Assembly (NCBI GenBank): GCA_963831105.1
Contig: CAWHOS010000009.1
Coordinates: 434,001-498,000 of the forward strand
Length of the DNA stretch: 64,000 nt
From: DATFQI01 sp963831105
GTDB taxonomy: Bacteria > Actinomycetota > Thermoleophilia > Solirubrobacterales > Solirubrobacteraceae
Direction: 5' to 3'
Part shown: piece by piece, positions 33,588 to 42,125 of the stretch
Numbering within the stretch: position 1 is the first letter of the stretch
Layout: each line of letters begins with the position of its first letter
Notes under the pieces: generated by a model
What the model saw: the letters and a program-made list of their open reading frames with translations, nothing else
The model's database searches: none
Told to the model about the DNA's origin: nothing
Made by a program: the position numbers and the translations under genes

Positions 33588-34498
33588 GTGCCCGTACCCG
33601 TCACCGCGCTCCCCGACGTGCTCGTGCTCGGCGTCGGCGGGACGCTGGGCGAGGCGTGGCTGCGCGGGCTGCTGAGCGGGCTCGAGTCGGCCTCGGGCCT
33701 GGACTTCCGCCGCTGCGAGTACTTCGTCGGCTCCTCCGCGGGCTCGATCGTCGCCGCGTCGCTCGCGGGCGGCCGGCGGCCCGAGGCGGGCGACCGGGCG
33801 GGCGCGCGCGTGGGCCGACGCGGCGCCCGAGCCCGCCGCGGCGCCCGGGCTGCTGGGCCGGGCCGCGCGCGGCGCCGGGCGGCTCGGCGCGGCCGCCGCG
33901 AGCCCGCTCGTCCCCGTCGCCCTCGCCGGAACGGCGCCGGCCGGGCGCGCCGTGCGCGCCGCGGCGCTGCGGGCCGTGCCGGAGGCGACCCGCACGCTCG
34001 GCGGGCTCGGCCGCCAGCTCGACGCGCTCGGCACGCGCTTCGACGGGCGGCTGCGCATCTCCGCCGTCGACCGCCGCAGCGGCGCGCGGGTGATGTTCGG
34101 CGCCCCGGGCGCGCCGCCCGCCGACGTCTCGCGGGCGGTGCTCGCCTCCTGCGCGGTGCCGGGGATCTTCGCCCCCGTGCGGATCGGCGGCCGCGAGTAC
34201 GTCGACGGCGGCGTCTGGAGCCCGACGAACCTCGACGCGGCGCCGGCCGGCCGCGGCTCCTTCGTGCTGTGCCTGGTCCCGACGGCGCTCGAGGGCGGGC
34301 TCGCCCCGCTGCGGGCGTTCTCGCTGACCGCCGTGGCGACGGAGACGCTCGCGGTGCGCTCGCGCGGCGCCGAGGTCCGCACGATCGTCCCCGACGCCGG
34401 CTCGGCCGCCGTGATGGGCGCCAACCTGATGGACCCGCGGCGGCGGGAGGACGTGCTCGACGCGGCCTTCGCCCAGGGCCGCGCGCTCGCGTCGCTAG
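33588..34498 (+). CDS. patatin-like phospholipase; frameshifted
   Basis: About 302 residues after correction. The N-terminus has the oxyanion-type VLVLGVGGTLGEAWLRGLL and the nucleophile elbow FVGSSAGSIVAASLAGG (GxSxG). The catalytic Asp is in EYVDGGVWSPTNLDAA (DGG). The frame breaks near 33800 in a GC repeat, and a second shift near 34490 is needed to reach the natural TAG at 34496-34498, which shares CTAG with the stop of the convergent DUF4178 gene. The GTG start directly follows the protease stop, so the two may be co-transcribed. A lipid acyl hydrolase role is by family. Confidence 0.72.
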
Positions 34499-34959
34499 CC
34501 GAGGATCTCGACGCCGGCGGCGTCGATCGCGCGGCCCTCGGAGACCTCCCACAACGCCTCGTCGTTGCGGCACTCGTAGGTCACGTGGAGGTCGCCCTTC
34601 GCGTACTCGTGGTAGACGAGCTCGCCCCGCTTGGGCGCCGAGGCGCGCTCCACGCTGCGGTAGGCGGCCCGGCCGCTCATCAGCAGCGGCAGCCGCTCGC
34701 CGCCGTGCTCGATCTCCGGGCCGCCGTCGGGCTTGAAGCCGAGCACGGCGCTGCTGTCGTAGGCGATCACGGGCTCGTCGCGGTCGGCGGGGATCTCGAG
34801 CCACAGCGAGCGCCCCGTCGCGTCGCTGGAGAGCCGGTGCTCGAACCACTCGCAGCCGTCCTGGTCGAAGCAGATCGTGCGCTCGATCAGGAACTCCTCG
34901 CCGCGGACGCGGACCGCGGCGCCGGGGCGCAGCGCACTCAGCTCATCCCAGGTGGCCAA
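34495..34959 (-). CDS. DUF4178-like protein
   Basis: 154 residues, no signal peptide. It resembles DUF4178 proteins: LRPGAAVRVRGEEFLIERTI, then WFEHRLSSDATGRSLWLEIP and ELVYHEYAKGDLHVTYECR, a beta-rich pattern. A TTG at 34959, five bases after the leuA stop, is the best start; no ATG or GTG is available before the conserved region. It is probably co-transcribed with leuA, but no functional link is known. Confidence 0.6.
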   Translation of the reverse strand: MATWDELSALRPGAAVRVRGEEFLIERTICFDQDGCEWFEHRLSSDATGRSLWLEIPADRDEPVIAYDSSAVLGFKPDGGPEIEHGGERLPLLMSGRAAYRSVERASAPKRGELVYHEYAKGDLHVTYECRNDEALWEVSEGRAIDAAGVEILG

Positions 34960-34964
34960 GGGAC

Positions 34965-36536
34965 CTACGGGGTCGGGGTGAGCTGGGGATCGGCGGTCTC
35001 CGCCTCGGCGGCCTCGGCCGCGGTGGCGACGCGGCGCTCGGCGTTGGAGAGCGCGCGCACGTAGGCGAGCGCGGCGGCCTCGATGATGTCGGTCGAGACG
35101 CCCTGGCCGCCGGCGGACTGGCCCGCGACCTCGAGCACGACGCTCGCCTCGCCGAGCGCGTCCTGGCCGCCGGTCACCGAGTCGATCCGGAACTCGCGCA
35201 GGCGCGCCTCGCGCCGGGTGGCGGCGTTGATCGCGCGGAAGATCGCGTCGACCGGGCCGTCGCCCGTGAAGTCGCCGCGGACGGTCTCGCCGTCGGGCGT
35301 GACGAGCTCGACCGTCGCGTGCGGCGGGCGCCGCGACGAGGCCTCGACGTCGAACCACGACAGCGTGTAGGCGCGCAGCTCGTCGCGCAGCTCGTCGGTG
35401 ACGAGCGCCTCGAGGTCCATCGCGGAGACCTGCTTCTTCTTGTCCGCGATCTCCTTGAAGCGCTTGAACGCGGTGTTGAGCGCCTGGCCGTCGACGGTGA
35501 AGCCGAGCTCCTGCAGCGCCTCGCGCAGCGCGTGGCGGCCGGAGTGCTTGCCGAGCACGAGCGAGTTGGCGTCGAGCCCGACCGTGGTCGCGTCCATGAT
35601 CTCGTAGGTCGAGCGCTCCTTGAGCACGCCGTCCTGGTGGATGCCGGACTCGTGGGCGAACGCGTTGCGGCCCACGATCGCCTTGTTGGGCTGCACCGGG
35701 TAGCCGGTCAGGCGGGAGATCATGCGGCTCGAGCGGGCGATCTCGCGCGTGTTGATGCCGGTCGTGAAGCCGATGTCGGCCTCGCGCGTGTGCAGCAGCA
35801 TCACGATCTCCTCGAGCGAGGCGTTGCCCGCCCGCTCGCCGATGCCGTTGACGGCGCACTCGACCTGGCGCGCGCCGGCCTGCACGCCCGCGAACGAGTT
35901 GGCCACCGCCAGCCCGAGGTCGTCGTGGCAGTGGACAGACAGCACCACGCCGGCCAGCGCGGGCACGAGCTCGTACAGGCGCCCCAGGAAGCGCGCGTAC
36001 TCGTCGGGCATCGCGTAGCCGACGGTGTCGGGGATGTTGATCGTCGTCGCGCCCTCGTCGATCGCGATCTGCAGCACCTCGGCCGTGAACTCCACGTCGG
36101 CGCGGGTGGCGTCCATCGGCGAGAACTCGACGTCCTCGACGAGCGAGCGGGCGTGCGCGACGGCGGCGCGCGCGGAGCCCTTGACGTCCTCGCGCGTGGA
36201 CTGCAGCTGGTGGGTGATGTGGATGTCGCTCGTGGAGATGAAGGTGTGGACGCGCGGGCGCTCGGCCTCGCGTACCGCCTCGGCGGCGCGCTCGATGTCG
36301 GCCGCATGGGCGCGGGCGAGGCCGGCGATCACGGGTCCGTGGACCTCGCGGGCGATCGTCCGGACGGCCTCGAAGTCACCGGGCGAGGCGGCGGGGAAGC
36401 CGGCCTCGATCACGTCGACGCCCAGGCGCGCGAGCTGGTGCGCGATCTCGAGCTTCTCGCCGGGGTTCAGCGAGATGCCGGGCGACTGCTCGCCGTCGCG
36501 CAGGGTGGTGTCGAAGATGATGACTCGCTCGCTCAT
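34965..36536 (-). CDS. leuA: 2-isopropylmalate synthase
   Basis: Committed step of leucine synthesis: condenses 2-oxoisovalerate with acetyl-CoA. 523 residues. DRE-TIM motif IFDTTLRDGEQSPGISLNPG, metal site SVHCHDDLGLAVANSFAGV, HESGIHQDGVLKERSTYEIM, and a C-terminal allosteric domain (about 385-505, with GGQGVSTDIIEAAALAYV) that senses leucine. AGGAG lies before the ATG. The transcript leader encodes a leucine-rich peptide (36607-36660) and can fold in alternative ways, so attenuation is likely. Confidence 0.96.
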   Translation of the reverse strand: MSERVIIFDTTLRDGEQSPGISLNPGEKLEIAHQLARLGVDVIEAGFPAASPGDFEAVRTIAREVHGPVIAGLARAHAADIERAAEAVREAERPRVHTFISTSDIHITHQLQSTREDVKGSARAAVAHARSLVEDVEFSPMDATRADVEFTAEVLQIAIDEGATTINIPDTVGYAMPDEYARFLGRLYELVPALAGVVLSVHCHDDLGLAVANSFAGVQAGARQVECAVNGIGERAGNASLEEIVMLLHTREADIGFTTGINTREIARSSRMISRLTGYPVQPNKAIVGRNAFAHESGIHQDGVLKERSTYEIMDATTVGLDANSLVLGKHSGRHALREALQELGFTVDGQALNTAFKRFKEIADKKKQVSAMDLEALVTDELRDELRAYTLSWFDVEASSRRPPHATVELVTPDGETVRGDFTGDGPVDAIFRAINAATRREARLREFRIDSVTGGQDALGEASVVLEVAGQSAGGQGVSTDIIEAAALAYVRALSNAERRVATAAEAAEAETADPQLTPTP

Positions 36537-36606
36537 GGTGCTCCTGTCAGTGGGCTTCTCCTGGGTCCTTCTTCAGCTGGGTTCGCGGCTACGCGGCCGC
36601 CACGCG
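36537..36606 (-). promoter_or_regulatory. leuA attenuator leader, downstream part
   Basis: The RNA between the leader peptide and leuA contains a GCGGC/GCCGC hairpin (36585-36600) and, at 36566-36574, GAAGAAGGA, which is perfectly complementary over nine bases to the leucine codons of the leader peptide (UCCUUCUUC, 36630-36638). A C6/G6 hairpin (36612-36625) covers the end of the peptide. These are competing structures typical of a ribosome-stalling switch. Confidence 0.6.
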
Positions 36607-36660
36607 CTATTCCCCCCGAGGGGGGAGGAGAAGAAGGAGGGAGAGGCCGGTGCGAGCCAT
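36607..36660 (-). CDS. leuL: leucine leader peptide of leuA
   Basis: A 17-residue frame, MARTGLSLLLLLPPRGE, with six leucines, five of them consecutive (CTC CTT CTT CTC CTC). It ends 70 bases before leuA. Ribosomes short of charged tRNA-Leu would stall on these codons and change the fold of the downstream leader. Leader peptides with leucine runs before leuA are known in other actinobacteria. The candidate minus-10 TACGCT lies 12-17 bases before the ATG, so the transcript would begin almost at the leader start. Confidence 0.75.
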   Translation of the reverse strand: MARTGLSLLLLLPPRGE

Positions 36661-36671
36661 GTCCGTTTCGC

Positions 36672-36677
36672 AGCGTA
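36672..36677 (-). promoter_or_regulatory. candidate minus-10 TACGCT of the leuA operon
   Basis: It lies 12-17 bases before the leader-peptide ATG. No clear minus-35 is seen. It overlaps the short gap after the stop of the gene at 36687. Confidence 0.4.
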
Positions 36678-36686
36678 CCAAGCGAT

Positions 36687-37353
36687 TCACGGCAGCTCCA
36701 TCGAGCGTGGCGCGCCGTCGTCGGTCCACTGGATCGCTGTCCCGGCCGCCCGCAGGCCGGTGATGGCGCCGCGGTCGATCTCGATCGCCCGCTCGCCCGG
36801 GCCCGCGTACACGAGCCGGCGGTCGCCGGGCTCTCCGGCGAGCCAGGCCGCGATGCGGCGCTCGGTCACGGCGACGGGGGCGGCGGTGGCGGGGAAGGGC
36901 GAGCCGGCCGGGCACCAGGGGAGGTTCGCGCTGCGGCCCTGTCGCCGCGTCCGCGCGTCCACGGGGAACACCTCGAGGAAGCCGTCGCACGGTCCTCGCC
37001 GGTCGCCCTCACGCACGCGCGCACCACCTGGATCAGGCGGCCGTAGTGCCGGTCGCGGTGCACGACATCGCGACGCAGGAGCCTCGTTCGCGCGCCGACC
37101 CGGGCCACGGTCACGATCACCGTGCGCCGTCCGGCGCGGAAGCGGGTCTCGATCCACGCGACGCGCCGGCCCGAGGCCGCGGCGCCGCCGATGCGCTGCG
37201 ACGGGGTCCCACGGGCGAGCACGATCCGCCGGCCGCCGGAGCGCACGCATACGACCGCGCGGCCGTCGGCGCGGGCCGGCTTCAGCTCGTCGGCGGGGCC
37301 CGCGGGGAGCGCGGGGCACGCCGCGCGAGCGCGATGGCGAGGGCTCCGACCAC
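36687..37353 (-). CDS. secreted hypothetical protein, twice frameshifted
   Basis: A possible signal peptide starts at the GTG at 37353 (VVGALAIALA), followed in another frame by ACPALPAGPADELKPARADG and a beta-rich stretch with GRAVVCVRSGGRRIVLARG and RVAWIETRFRAGRRTVIVTV. After a second shift near 36985 it continues as GFLEVFPVDARTRRQGR and ends DDGAPRSMELP. Paired cysteines suggest an exported protein. No family is recognised. The breaks may be sequence errors or real decay. Confidence 0.42.
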
Positions 37354-37398
37354 GTGATGGTTCGACGCGTGGGCGGCGCCGGAGTTGCGCAGCGGTGT

Positions 37399-38811
37399 TC
37401 AGCGGCTGACGTGGATGCCGAGCGCCTTCGGGGCGGCGCAGACCGCGCGGGTGAGCGGGTCGGCGCGGCGGCCCTGGGCCTCGATGCGCTCCTTGCGCAG
37501 GAAGGCGGCGCGGACGACCATCCCTCCCGCCCACGCGAGCGGCTCGGGCGGGACGGGCGGCGGGTCGCCGGCCTCGAGCTCGACCTCGGGGGTCTCGCCC
37601 ACGGCGCGGGCGGCGAGGATGCGGCCGGCGAGGTGGGAGGGGCCGACGCCGTTGCCCGTGAAGCCGAACGCGTAGTGGACGCGCCCGCCGTCGAGCGTGC
37701 CGACCTGCGGGAGGTGGCTCGGGGACACGTCGATCGGGCCGCCCCAGGCGTGGGTGATCGCGCGGCCCTCCAGCTGCGGGAAGAACTCGCGCAGGTGCGC
37801 GGCAGTGCGCTCGACGGTCTTCGCGTCGCGCTCGACGCGGCCGCCGAGGCGCGCCCCGAACGCGAACGGCCCGCCGCCCCAGCCGAAGACGATCCGGCCG
37901 TCGTTCGTGGTCCGGAAGTAGTGCACGAACGTGCGGCAGTCCGTGATCGACTCGCCGCCGGTCCAGCCGAGCTGGTCGAGCACGTCGGGCACCGGCTCGG
38001 TCAGGACGATGTGCGAGGAGGTGACCGCGAGCCGGTGGCGCAGCGGGCGCACGCCGCGGGCCGCCGCGTTGACCGCGAGCACGGCGGCGCCGGCGCGGAC
38101 GCTTCCGCCCTCGGTCTCGGCGACCACCTCGGCACCGGTGCGCAGCGCCCGCACGCGCGAGTGCTCGAACACGCGCGCGCCGGCGCCGATCACGCGCTCG
38201 CGCAGCCCGAGCGCCAGGCGCGCCGGGTGCACCGTCGCGTCACCGGGCGCGTAGACCGCGCGGCGGAACAGCGGCGAGGCGCAGCGCTCGCGCGTCGCGG
38301 CGGCGTCGAACGGGACGAGCGGCGCGGTCGCCGTCACCGGCGCGGCGCCCCGCGGCGCGCCGGCCACGCCGGTGTCCCAGGCCGCCGCCTCGAGCCGGTC
38401 GAGCACGGCGTCCTGCGCCTCGGCGGCGGAGGCGAGCATGAAGCCGCGCGGGCGGAACCACGCGTCCACGCCCTGCTCCTCGCACCAGGCGCCGATCGCC
38501 CGCACGCTCTCCTCGGAGGCGCGCGCGGCGGCCAGCGCCCGATCGGGGCCGAAGCGCTCGACCAGGTCGGGCAGGTTCGTCCACAGCGTCTCGGCGAAGC
38601 CGCCGTTGCGCCCGCTCGGCCCGTGCCCGCAGACGCCGGCCTCGAGCAGCGCGACGCTCGCGCCGCGCCGCAGGAGCTGCCACGCGGTCCACAGGCCCGC
38701 GTAGCCGCCGCCGACGATCACGACGTCGGCCCGCTGCTCCCCGCGCAGCGGCGCGGCGGGGGCGACCGGGCCGGCCTCCGCCAGCCACCACCCGTGCGCG
38801 TCGTGCCTCAC
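37399..38811 (-). CDS. FAD-dependent amine oxidoreductase (DAO family, PuuB-like)
   Basis: 470 residues. The Rossmann FAD motif VVIVGGGYAGLWTAWQLLRR (about 30-50) is followed by SGRNGGFAETLWTNL, typical of gamma-glutamylputrescine oxidase and related D-amino-acid-oxidase-like enzymes, and GFTGNGVGPSHLAGRILA near the C-terminus. It probably oxidises an amine such as putrescine or a derivative. The GTG at 38811 overlaps the aminotransferase stop (GTGA). The neighbourhood (aminotransferase, PucR regulator, potABCD) supports polyamine use; the exact substrate is unproven. Confidence 0.87.
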   Translation of the reverse strand: MRHDAHGWWLAEAGPVAPAAPLRGEQRADVVIVGGGYAGLWTAWQLLRRGASVALLEAGVCGHGPSGRNGGFAETLWTNLPDLVERFGPDRALAAARASEESVRAIGAWCEEQGVDAWFRPRGFMLASAAEAQDAVLDRLEAAAWDTGVAGAPRGAAPVTATAPLVPFDAAATRERCASPLFRRAVYAPGDATVHPARLALGLRERVIGAGARVFEHSRVRALRTGAEVVAETEGGSVRAGAAVLAVNAAARGVRPLRHRLAVTSSHIVLTEPVPDVLDQLGWTGGESITDCRTFVHYFRTTNDGRIVFGWGGGPFAFGARLGGRVERDAKTVERTAAHLREFFPQLEGRAITHAWGGPIDVSPSHLPQVGTLDGGRVHYAFGFTGNGVGPSHLAGRILAARAVGETPEVELEAGDPPPVPPEPLAWAGGMVVRAAFLRKERIEAQGRRADPLTRAVCAAPKALGIHVSR

Positions 38812-40205
38812 GCGGCGAAGAAGCGATCCGAGGCGTCGGCCAGCACCGCCTCGGTCTTCGCGACCATCTCGTCCAGCTCGGGCTCGCGGCTGATCAGCGG
38901 CGGGGCCAGGTGCAGCACGGCGTCGCCGCGGTCGTCGGGGCGGGCGATCAGGCCCTCCTCGAGCAGCCGGCCGGTGAGGAAGCCGCGCAGCAGCCGCTCG
39001 CGCTCGTCGGCGCTGAAGCGCGTGCCCTCCTCGTCGCGGACCAGCTCGAGCGCCCAGAAGTAGCCCGCGCCGCGGACGTCGCCGACGATCGGCAGGCGGT
39101 CCTGCAGCTCGCGCAGGCGGTCGCCGAGGTAGCCCTCGTGGGCGCGCACGTTCTCGAGCACGCCCTCGCGCTCGAAGATCTCGATGTTGCGCAGCGCCAG
39201 CGCGGCCGCGACGGGATGGCCGCCGTAGGTGATGCCGTGCAGCAGCATCCGGCCCTCCTCGTAGAGCGGCTCCGCGAGCCGGTCGGAGACGATCACGGCG
39301 CCCATCGGCGCGTAGGCGGAGGTGATGCCCTTGGCGCAGGTGATCACGTCGGGGGTCGCGCCGAAGCGCGGGGCGGCGAACCACTCGCCGATGCGCCCGA
39401 AGCCCGTGATGACCTCGTCGGCGACGAGCGCGATGCCGTACTTGTCGGCGAGCGCGCGCAGGCCGGCCCAGTAGCCCTCGGGCGGGACCAGGCAGCCGCC
39501 CGCGTTCTGGACGGGCTCGGCGATGATCATCGCGACGGTCTCCGGCCCGGCCTCGACGATCGCCGCCTCGTACTCGGCGAGCAGCCGCGCGGTCTGGGCG
39601 GCCTCGTCCTCGGCGGGATCGCCGCGGAAGGCGTTGGTGTTGGGGACTCGCACGACCGGGATCGGGGCGGCGCCGAACGGCTCCTTCATCGTCCGCACGC
39701 CGGTGAACGAGAGGGCGCCGAGCGTGACGCCGTGGTAGGCGATCTCGCGCGCGATCGCCTTCGTGCGCTGCGGCTCCCCGCGGCCGAGATAGGACTGGCG
39801 GACGATCTTCCAGGCGGCCTCGACGGCCTCCGAGCCGCCGTTGGTGAAGAAGACGCGGTTGAGGTCGCCGGGCGCGCGCTCGGCGATCGCCTCCGCGAGG
39901 TCGATCGACGGCGGGTGGGCGGTCGCCCAGTTGGTGTTGAACGCGAGCGTGGTCAGCTGCTGCGCCGACGCGGCCGCCATCTCCTCGCCGAACGAGTAGC
40001 CGATCTGCGCGCAGAACAGCGACGAGAGCCCGTCGAAGTAGCGCTTGCCCTCGGTGTCGAAGACGTAGGGACCCTCGCCGCGCTCCAGCACCAGCAGCGG
40101 CTTGCCCCCGGGTCCGAACGCGCCGTTGCGCGTGAAGTGCATCAGCAGGTGGCGGTGCGCGCGCTCCTGCAGGTCGGCCGTGGCGAGCGGGTCGGTGGCG
40201 GTCAT
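38808..40205 (-). CDS. class III omega-aminotransferase (putrescine/beta-alanine type)
   Basis: PLP enzyme of 465 residues. Motifs: VFFTNGGSEAVEAAWKIVRQ, VADEVITGFGRIGEWFA and the Schiff-base Lys in ITCAKGITSAYAPMGAV (about 300). The opening HLLMHFTRNGAFGPGGKPLL matches aspartate aminotransferase family proteins acting on putrescine, GABA or beta-alanine with pyruvate. ATG at 40205; a longer in-frame start would add unconserved residues. It is coupled to the downstream FAD oxidoreductase by GTGA. Confidence 0.9.
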   Translation of the reverse strand: MTATDPLATADLQERAHRHLLMHFTRNGAFGPGGKPLLVLERGEGPYVFDTEGKRYFDGLSSLFCAQIGYSFGEEMAAASAQQLTTLAFNTNWATAHPPSIDLAEAIAERAPGDLNRVFFTNGGSEAVEAAWKIVRQSYLGRGEPQRTKAIAREIAYHGVTLGALSFTGVRTMKEPFGAAPIPVVRVPNTNAFRGDPAEDEAAQTARLLAEYEAAIVEAGPETVAMIIAEPVQNAGGCLVPPEGYWAGLRALADKYGIALVADEVITGFGRIGEWFAAPRFGATPDVITCAKGITSAYAPMGAVIVSDRLAEPLYEEGRMLLHGITYGGHPVAAALALRNIEIFEREGVLENVRAHEGYLGDRLRELQDRLPIVGDVRGAGYFWALELVRDEEGTRFSADERERLLRGFLTGRLLEEGLIARPDDRGDAVLHLAPPLISREPELDEMVAKTEAVLADASDRFFAA

Positions 40206-40366
40206 GTGGGTGATGGTCGCCACCCTCCCGTGGACCCCACAATGGCCGGAACGTCGCGATCCGACCGTCTCCACCACGACGAACCGTCAACCAACCCTCC
40301 ACGGGGTCAGACCCCTTTGCGAGGCACGAGCGTGGTTGAGGCGTGCCACGAACTACCGTGGGGGCG

Positions 40367-41365
40367 GTGGAGCGGCTGGCGGCGAACGGGCTCGAGCCGC
40401 GGCTGCGGGGCGGCGCCGTCGAGGTGGCGCGCCGGCTGTGCGGGGTGCAGGCGCAGGACGCGGCCGCCGCGCGGCTCGGCGATCCGGGCGCGCACCGAGG
40501 GCCTGCGCGCCGCGGACGTCGACGCGGAGCCGGGTGTGGTGCGGACGTGGGCGTGGCGCGGGACGCTGCACCTGCTCCCCCGCGAGGACGTGGCCTGGGT
40601 GCTCGGGCTCGTGGCCGAGCGGGCGAACCGCTCGGTGGCCTCCCGCTGGCGCGCGCTCGGCCTCGACGACGGCGTGCTACGCCCGCGCCCGCGGCGCGAT
40701 CGTCGAGCGGCTCGCCGGCGGGCCGGCCACGCGAGCGCAGCTGCGCGAGGCGCTCGCGGCCGCCGGCGTCGACGCGAGCGGCCAGCGCCTCCCCCACCTC
40801 GTCCGCCGCGTCGCGCTCGAGGGCCTGCTGCACCACCCGCTCGACGGCACGTTCGCCGCGCTCGACCTCGGCGCGGAGCCGCCGCGGGAGCGGGCGCTCG
40901 CGGAGCTCGGCCGCCGCTACGCCGAGGGCTACGGCCCGGCCACGGGCAGCGACCTGGCGGCGTTCTGCGGGCTGCCGGCCGCTGACGCGCGCGCCGCGTG
41001 GGCCGCAGTGCCGCACGGTGGCGGCGCGAGCCGCGGTGGTGCCGGCGCGAGCCCCGGCGGCGCGGCGCACGGGGTGCGGCTGCTCGGGTCCTTCGACCCG
41101 TACCTGCTCGGCTACGCCGGGCGCGAGCACGCCGTGGCGCCCGAGCACGCGCGGCGGGTCTGGCCGGGCGGCGGCTGGATCCACGCGGTCGTGCTCGTGG
41201 ACGGGATGGCGGCCGGGACGTGGCGGCTCGACGGCGGCGCGCTGCGCGTCGAGCCGTTCGGGCCGATCCCGCGGGCGGGCCTCGAGGCCGAGGCTCAGGA
41301 CGTCGGGAGGTTCCTGGGCCGCGACATCGCGCTGGTGCTGCCCGGCGGGCGGCTCGGACGGCTGA
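40367..41365 (+). CDS. winged-helix DNA-binding domain protein (AlkZ-like); frameshifted
   Basis: About 331 residues after three single-base corrections (near 40485, 40675 and 41345). Readable segments in order: LCGVQAQDAAAARL; TEGLRAADVDAEPGVVRTWA; GTLHLLPREDVAWVLGLVAE; AIVERLAGGPATRAQLREAL; HHPLDGTFAALDLG; LLGSFDPYLLGYAGREHAV. These match the winged-helix family that includes the DNA glycosylase AlkZ (YcaQ); its catalytic QxQ motif is represented by VQAQD. Repair of crosslinked or alkylated DNA is possible. TACCGT (40354-40359) lies 8-13 bases before the chosen GTG. Confidence 0.75.
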   Translation: MERLAANGLEPRLRGGAVEVARRLCGVQAQDAAAARLGDPGAHRGPARRGRRRGAGCGADVGVARDAAPAPPRGRGLGARARGRAGEPLGGLPLARARPRRRRATPAPAARSSSGSPAGRPRERSCARRSRPPASTRAASASPTSSAASRSRACCTTRSTARSPRSTSARSRRGSGRSRSSAAATPRATARPRAATWRRSAGCRPLTRAPRGPQCRTVAARAAVVPARAPAARRTGCGCSGPSTRTCSATPGASTPWRPSTRGGSGRAAAGSTRSCSWTGWRPGRGGSTAARCASSRSGRSRGRASRPRLRTSGGSWAATSRWCCPAGGSDG

Positions 41366-42092
41366 TCGCCGTCGCAGGCGGACGTGGCGTCGTTCGCGAC
41401 CCTGCGCACGTGGGCGGGCCAGTCCTTCGGGTCGTCGGAGCGCACGCCGGTGAACTCGTCGTGCGAGAGCCGGGCGCTGATGAACTCGTACAGGCACGCG
41501 CAGCGGCTGCGGGCCGAGCCCTCGTCGCGGCAGCCGTCCATGAACTGGGAGCGGTCGTAGCCGCTGTAGCCCTCGCCCGGCTCGTCGCCGACGGCCGAGG
41601 TCCCGCCGATCCAGACGGCGAACAGCGCGACGCCCGCGAGCGCGACCGCCCAGGCGCGTCCGCCCGACGTCGCCTCACGCACGACGTAGGTGCCGACCAT
41701 CTTGTCGCGCAGGGTCTGGCCGTTGGCGTCGGCCACCGCGAAGACCGAGTCGACGATGAAGAAGAGCGGGACGAGGTACAGCAGTCGCGCGATCGTGTCG
41801 CGCAGCAGGCTCGTCCCGAAGCCGATCGGCATGCCGTAGCTCGTGATCGCGCGCGTGCCGGTGAGCCGCTTGCCGAGCGTCTGCCCGTCGAAGACCGCGG
41901 ACGCGGCCGACGTCACGAAGAGCCAGGCCGCCAGGCCCACGAGGATGGCCACCCCCGTCGACAGCCCCGCGAGGATCGCCGCGGTCAGCGCGGCGAGCGC
42001 GAGACCGAGGTCGAACAGGAACGCCGCGATGCGATGAGCCGAAGCCCGGCGACAGGCGTCTCGCGCACCCACCCCTGGCGGATCCCCTCCAT
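41295..42092 (-). CDS. RDD-family membrane protein; frameshifted
   Basis: About 265 residues. It begins MEGIRQGWVRETPVAG and, after a frame shift near 42070, continues HRIAAFLFDLGLALAALTAA with three to four hydrophobic segments, the RDD core (FDGQTLGKRLTGTRAI; LLRDTIARLLYLVPLF) and a further membrane span near 165. The C-terminal tail is soluble with Cys (CACLYEFISARLSHDEF). A second shift near 41345 brings it to the TGA at 41295-41297, overlapping the 3' end of the convergent winged-helix gene by 71 bases. Function unknown; RDD proteins are sometimes transporters. Confidence 0.65.
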
Positions 42093-42125
42093 CGCTGAGC
42101 GCTTCTTATCCCGCTCGGCGGGCCC

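Noticed and set aside
36612..36625. C6/G6 run as a simple intrinsic terminator of leuA transcription
   Set aside because: The loop is only two bases and no T-run follows; it is better seen as one of several competing leader structures.
37399..42072. Single minus-strand frame of about 1557 codons read as one giant protein
   Set aside because: Only its two ends look like proteins (RDD protein and FAD oxidoreductase); between them a different frame encodes an aminotransferase with intact motifs. The open frame reflects few stops in GC-rich DNA.
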